Assembly (NCBI RefSeq): GCF_026151205.1
Contig: NC_087075.1
Span: 6,840,858-6,900,857, forward strand
DNA from: Bolinopsis microptera
Lineage: Eukaryota > Ctenophora > Tentaculata > Lobata > Bolinopsidae
Direction of reading: 5' to 3'
Length of the DNA: 60,000 bases
Below, piece after piece: positions 58,285 through 60,000 of this stretch; positions within the stretch are counted from its first letter, which is position 1; each line of letters opens with the position of its first letter. The notes beneath the pieces were generated by a model, which saw nothing but the letters and a program-made list of their open reading frames with translations, was not told where the DNA came from and did not search any database. The translations under genes and the position numbers were made by a program.

Positions 58285-58341
58285 ATTCATTATCAGAACC
58301 GTGGCCCTAGAAGTAAATGTAAAATTGAATCCTTCAAAAAG
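58285..58341 (+). CDS. Possible second exon of the 57.6 kb gene
   Basis: The acceptor CATTATTTCAG is good, the phase is 0 as required, and it encodes IHYQNRGPRSKCKIESFKK before a weak GTATTA donor. If unspliced, the frame runs on to a stop at 58476. Short and only weakly supported. Confidence 0.35.
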
Positions 58342-58593
58342 GTATTATTTGAAGCACTAAAATTCAGGATTCTAATAGGTCGGATAGTTTCCAGAAATTC
58401 GTACCGATCAGAAATCCTTATTTTAGATGTTGTGGCTACGCAAGTATCATGTATCATATTTTACAGCTGTGGGTAATATTTTGTAAAATTTGAAAAGTAT
58501 TTAACAAAAAAATGCACCTTCATGTGTTTGCTGGTTGTGCTGAAAGTTGGGAATACTCAACCTCAGTTCAATTAATGGCAAGGTCAAGCATTT

Positions 58594-58684
58594 TCAGCAT
58601 TTCTCCTTGAAAAAGGAGCCTGACAGTCACCTCTAAAAATAAATCAAATTATCTGTGGACCAATGTAAGGAGAAATGCTGAAAT
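58594..58684. repeat. Inverted repeat with 16-base arms
   Basis: TTCAGCATTTCTCCTT and AAGGAGAAATGCTGAA are separated by about 58 bases that include a second small hairpin (CTCCTTGAAAAAGGAG). Confidence 0.75.
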
Positions 58685-58780
58685 TGCTTAATCTTTCCAA
58701 ATTGCTTTACAATGTATCTTCGTAACCAGGCAGATGTTTATACTGATAAGGTTTTTGTGGTGATATTTGTTTAAAGATTC

Positions 58781-59641
58781 TAGTAGAGGCTCTTACGGGC
58801 AAAAAGACGTGTTTTCTGCTACGAGTTTAGAGACCTAACCGCTAATTGGACACAATAGTATGATGTCTAAGGATCGATAATATGTTAAGAAGTATAAATT
58901 TGGCCTTATTAGTCACGTGCTATACCAATGCGCGTTTTAAACTTTGACAGTCTATTACTCTAAGGCAAATAAAGTAATTATATCCATATTTTGTCAGCAA
59001 TAAGATCACATTATTTTCTATTTAGTGTGAAAATATGAGCTAGAACGGACATAATCTCGCTGAGTTATAGCTGTTTGAAATTTATGATGAACGCGCGGGT
59101 GCCAATTGATAACAACTAAATGCTTTTGCGCGTAGTGCGCGTCGAAAATTTGGCAAAAACGCTTGCGGAGTGACAATATTCAAACTTCGATTAAGTATAT
59201 GAAGTGGGTACTTCTCGGAAAGGAAAAATTTAGGCAAACACGATGTGACTATTTTTGGGTTGATTTAATACAACTGCAAAAAATTATTCAAACTTAAAGC
59301 AAAAAAGTCAAAATTTTTACCACTTTTTTGGATTTTTACCTCAGAACAAATAGAGGGATTTGTTTTATTTTTATACAATCTTGTGCGGCTGTCTTTTAGC
59401 TATCTTTATGCAAGTTTTGCCGACATGCCAACAAAATTAACTTGCTCAAAATATCAAAAAACATGGTTTTTTGGCCTATTTTTGGCCCAAAAATCGGTTT
59501 TTTGCGATTTTACCCCAGAACAATCAGTCCAATCATCTTGAAACCACTTTCAATCGATTCTACGGTCAAAAATACGTCTAGTAAGGTGTATCTGGGGTCC
59601 CTAACGTATCGAGCAGACAATGCCCGTAAGAGCCTCTACTA
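58781..59641. mobile_element. 861-bp non-autonomous TIR element
   Basis: Exact 21-base inverted ends containing AGTAGAGGCTCTTACGGGCA, flanked by TTC on both sides (possible 3-bp duplication). The interior is AT-rich and noncoding and carries GTCACGTGCTATACCAATGC near its left end. A 3-bp duplication would fit CACTA, Harbinger-like or Academ groups; the family is not assigned. Confidence 0.75.
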
Positions 59642-59709
59642 TTCAGCACGGGGAAACTTCAAACCACTGTCTACCAGTACTAGTAAACTGGCAATTTAGT
59701 AACTGGTTA

Positions 59710-59983
59710 CTTAGTAACTGGTAACTTAGAGAAGTCGGTACACAAATCACATGGAGGAACTATCATTACCAACTATCATTATCTTAATCGTGAAACTATG
59801 TACCACGACAGTGAAACGAAGAGTGAGTTTAAAGACATGCTCCACGAATATCTCTTGAAAGTTGAAACCCTTAACCCTGTGGGATCGTTATTACTTTATA
59901 AACTCACCGATCACAGCGATAGAGCCCAAATAACATGTCAAACACTCTTCTCAGCATCTGTATTAGCTTCTGGCACTCTGTGA
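59710..59983 (+). CDS. Candidate terminal exon, unrecognised product
   Basis: The frame is open from a possible acceptor (near 59728) or from an ATG at 59798 to TGA at 59981-59983. It reads MYHDSETKSEFKDMLHEYLL, KVETLNPVGSLLLYKL and TDHSDRAQITCQTLFSASVL. Codon content and the amphipathic helix-like sequence look coding. It sits just outside the 861-bp TIR element and could be a 3' exon of the 57.6 kb gene; no phase link could be established. Confidence 0.4.
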
Positions 59984-60000
59984 TACTAGCAGATTGGTAA

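Noticed and set aside
1-60000. tRNA, rRNA or snRNA genes
   Set aside because: No convincing tRNA B-box (GGTTCGANTCC) with matching stems, nor any rRNA or snRNA core, was seen by eye. A covariance search would be decisive.

Overview
This 60 kb window looks like nuclear DNA from an AT-rich animal genome, most likely a marine invertebrate; the species cannot be named from the sequence. The reasons are: short coding pieces bounded by GT/AG splice sites; a secreted-protein gene that joins a fucolectin (F5/8-type lectin) domain to a sushi/CCP domain; an interstitial (CCCTAA)n tract; a degenerate Penelope-like retroelement with a GIY-YIG-type endonuclease remnant; and several MITE-like DNA transposons, some with exact 8-bp target-site duplications. 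There is no prokaryotic gene organisation. Most of the window is noncoding and unusually rich in tandem repeats.

Genes. (1) Minus strand, 10709 down to 6955: a signal-peptide exon, a fucolectin exon carrying an apparent 1-base frameshift, a sushi exon, and then small charged exons that are phase-compatible but tentative. (2) Plus strand, 22275 to 26956: a tentative four-exon gene in which every intron is phase 1, containing one clearly coding-like 642-nt serine-rich exon. Its last exon lies at the edge of a ~1.5 kb tandem duplication and is copied in frame. (3) Plus strand, 57639: a first coding exon with an exact CAG|GTGAGT donor and a possible second exon. (4) Weaker candidate exons at 6137, 35702, 44588, 50063 and 59710.

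Layout. 0-6 kb: noncoding AT-rich DNA with small repeats and one hairpin element. 6-10.7 kb: lectin gene, with a possible MITE in intron 1. 11-13 kb: 93-bp repeats and a 902-bp TIR element with an 8-bp target-site duplication and an internal 12-bp satellite. 14-16.3 kb: E-box (CACGTG)-rich arrays and a possible promoter. 18-21 kb: two MITEs, the telomere-like tract and a 44-bp minisatellite. 22-30 kb: serine-rich gene followed by duplicated 27-bp (9-codon) minisatellites. 30-33 kb: long near-perfect palindromes and a 1.26 kb hAT-like element. 36.4-40.4 kb: a hAT-type MITE with exact target-site duplication, then a 2.9 kb 46-bp minisatellite whose unit carries both splice-donor-like and splice-acceptor-like sequence. 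40.5-50 kb: Penelope-like fragments, a second MITE copy, a 22/31-bp minisatellite and a nested insertion. 50-60 kb: a repeated CArG/E-box/CRE composite, a 14-bp minisatellite, the 57.6 kb gene and an 861-bp TIR element.

No shared pathway is evident between the genes. The lectin gene fits a secreted or surface carbohydrate-recognition role; the products of the others are unrecognised. No intact novel defence or enzymatic system was found. The most unusual features are the minisatellites whose repeat unit is itself a functional-looking signal: splice sites, optimal Kozak starts, E-boxes, or nine-codon open units.
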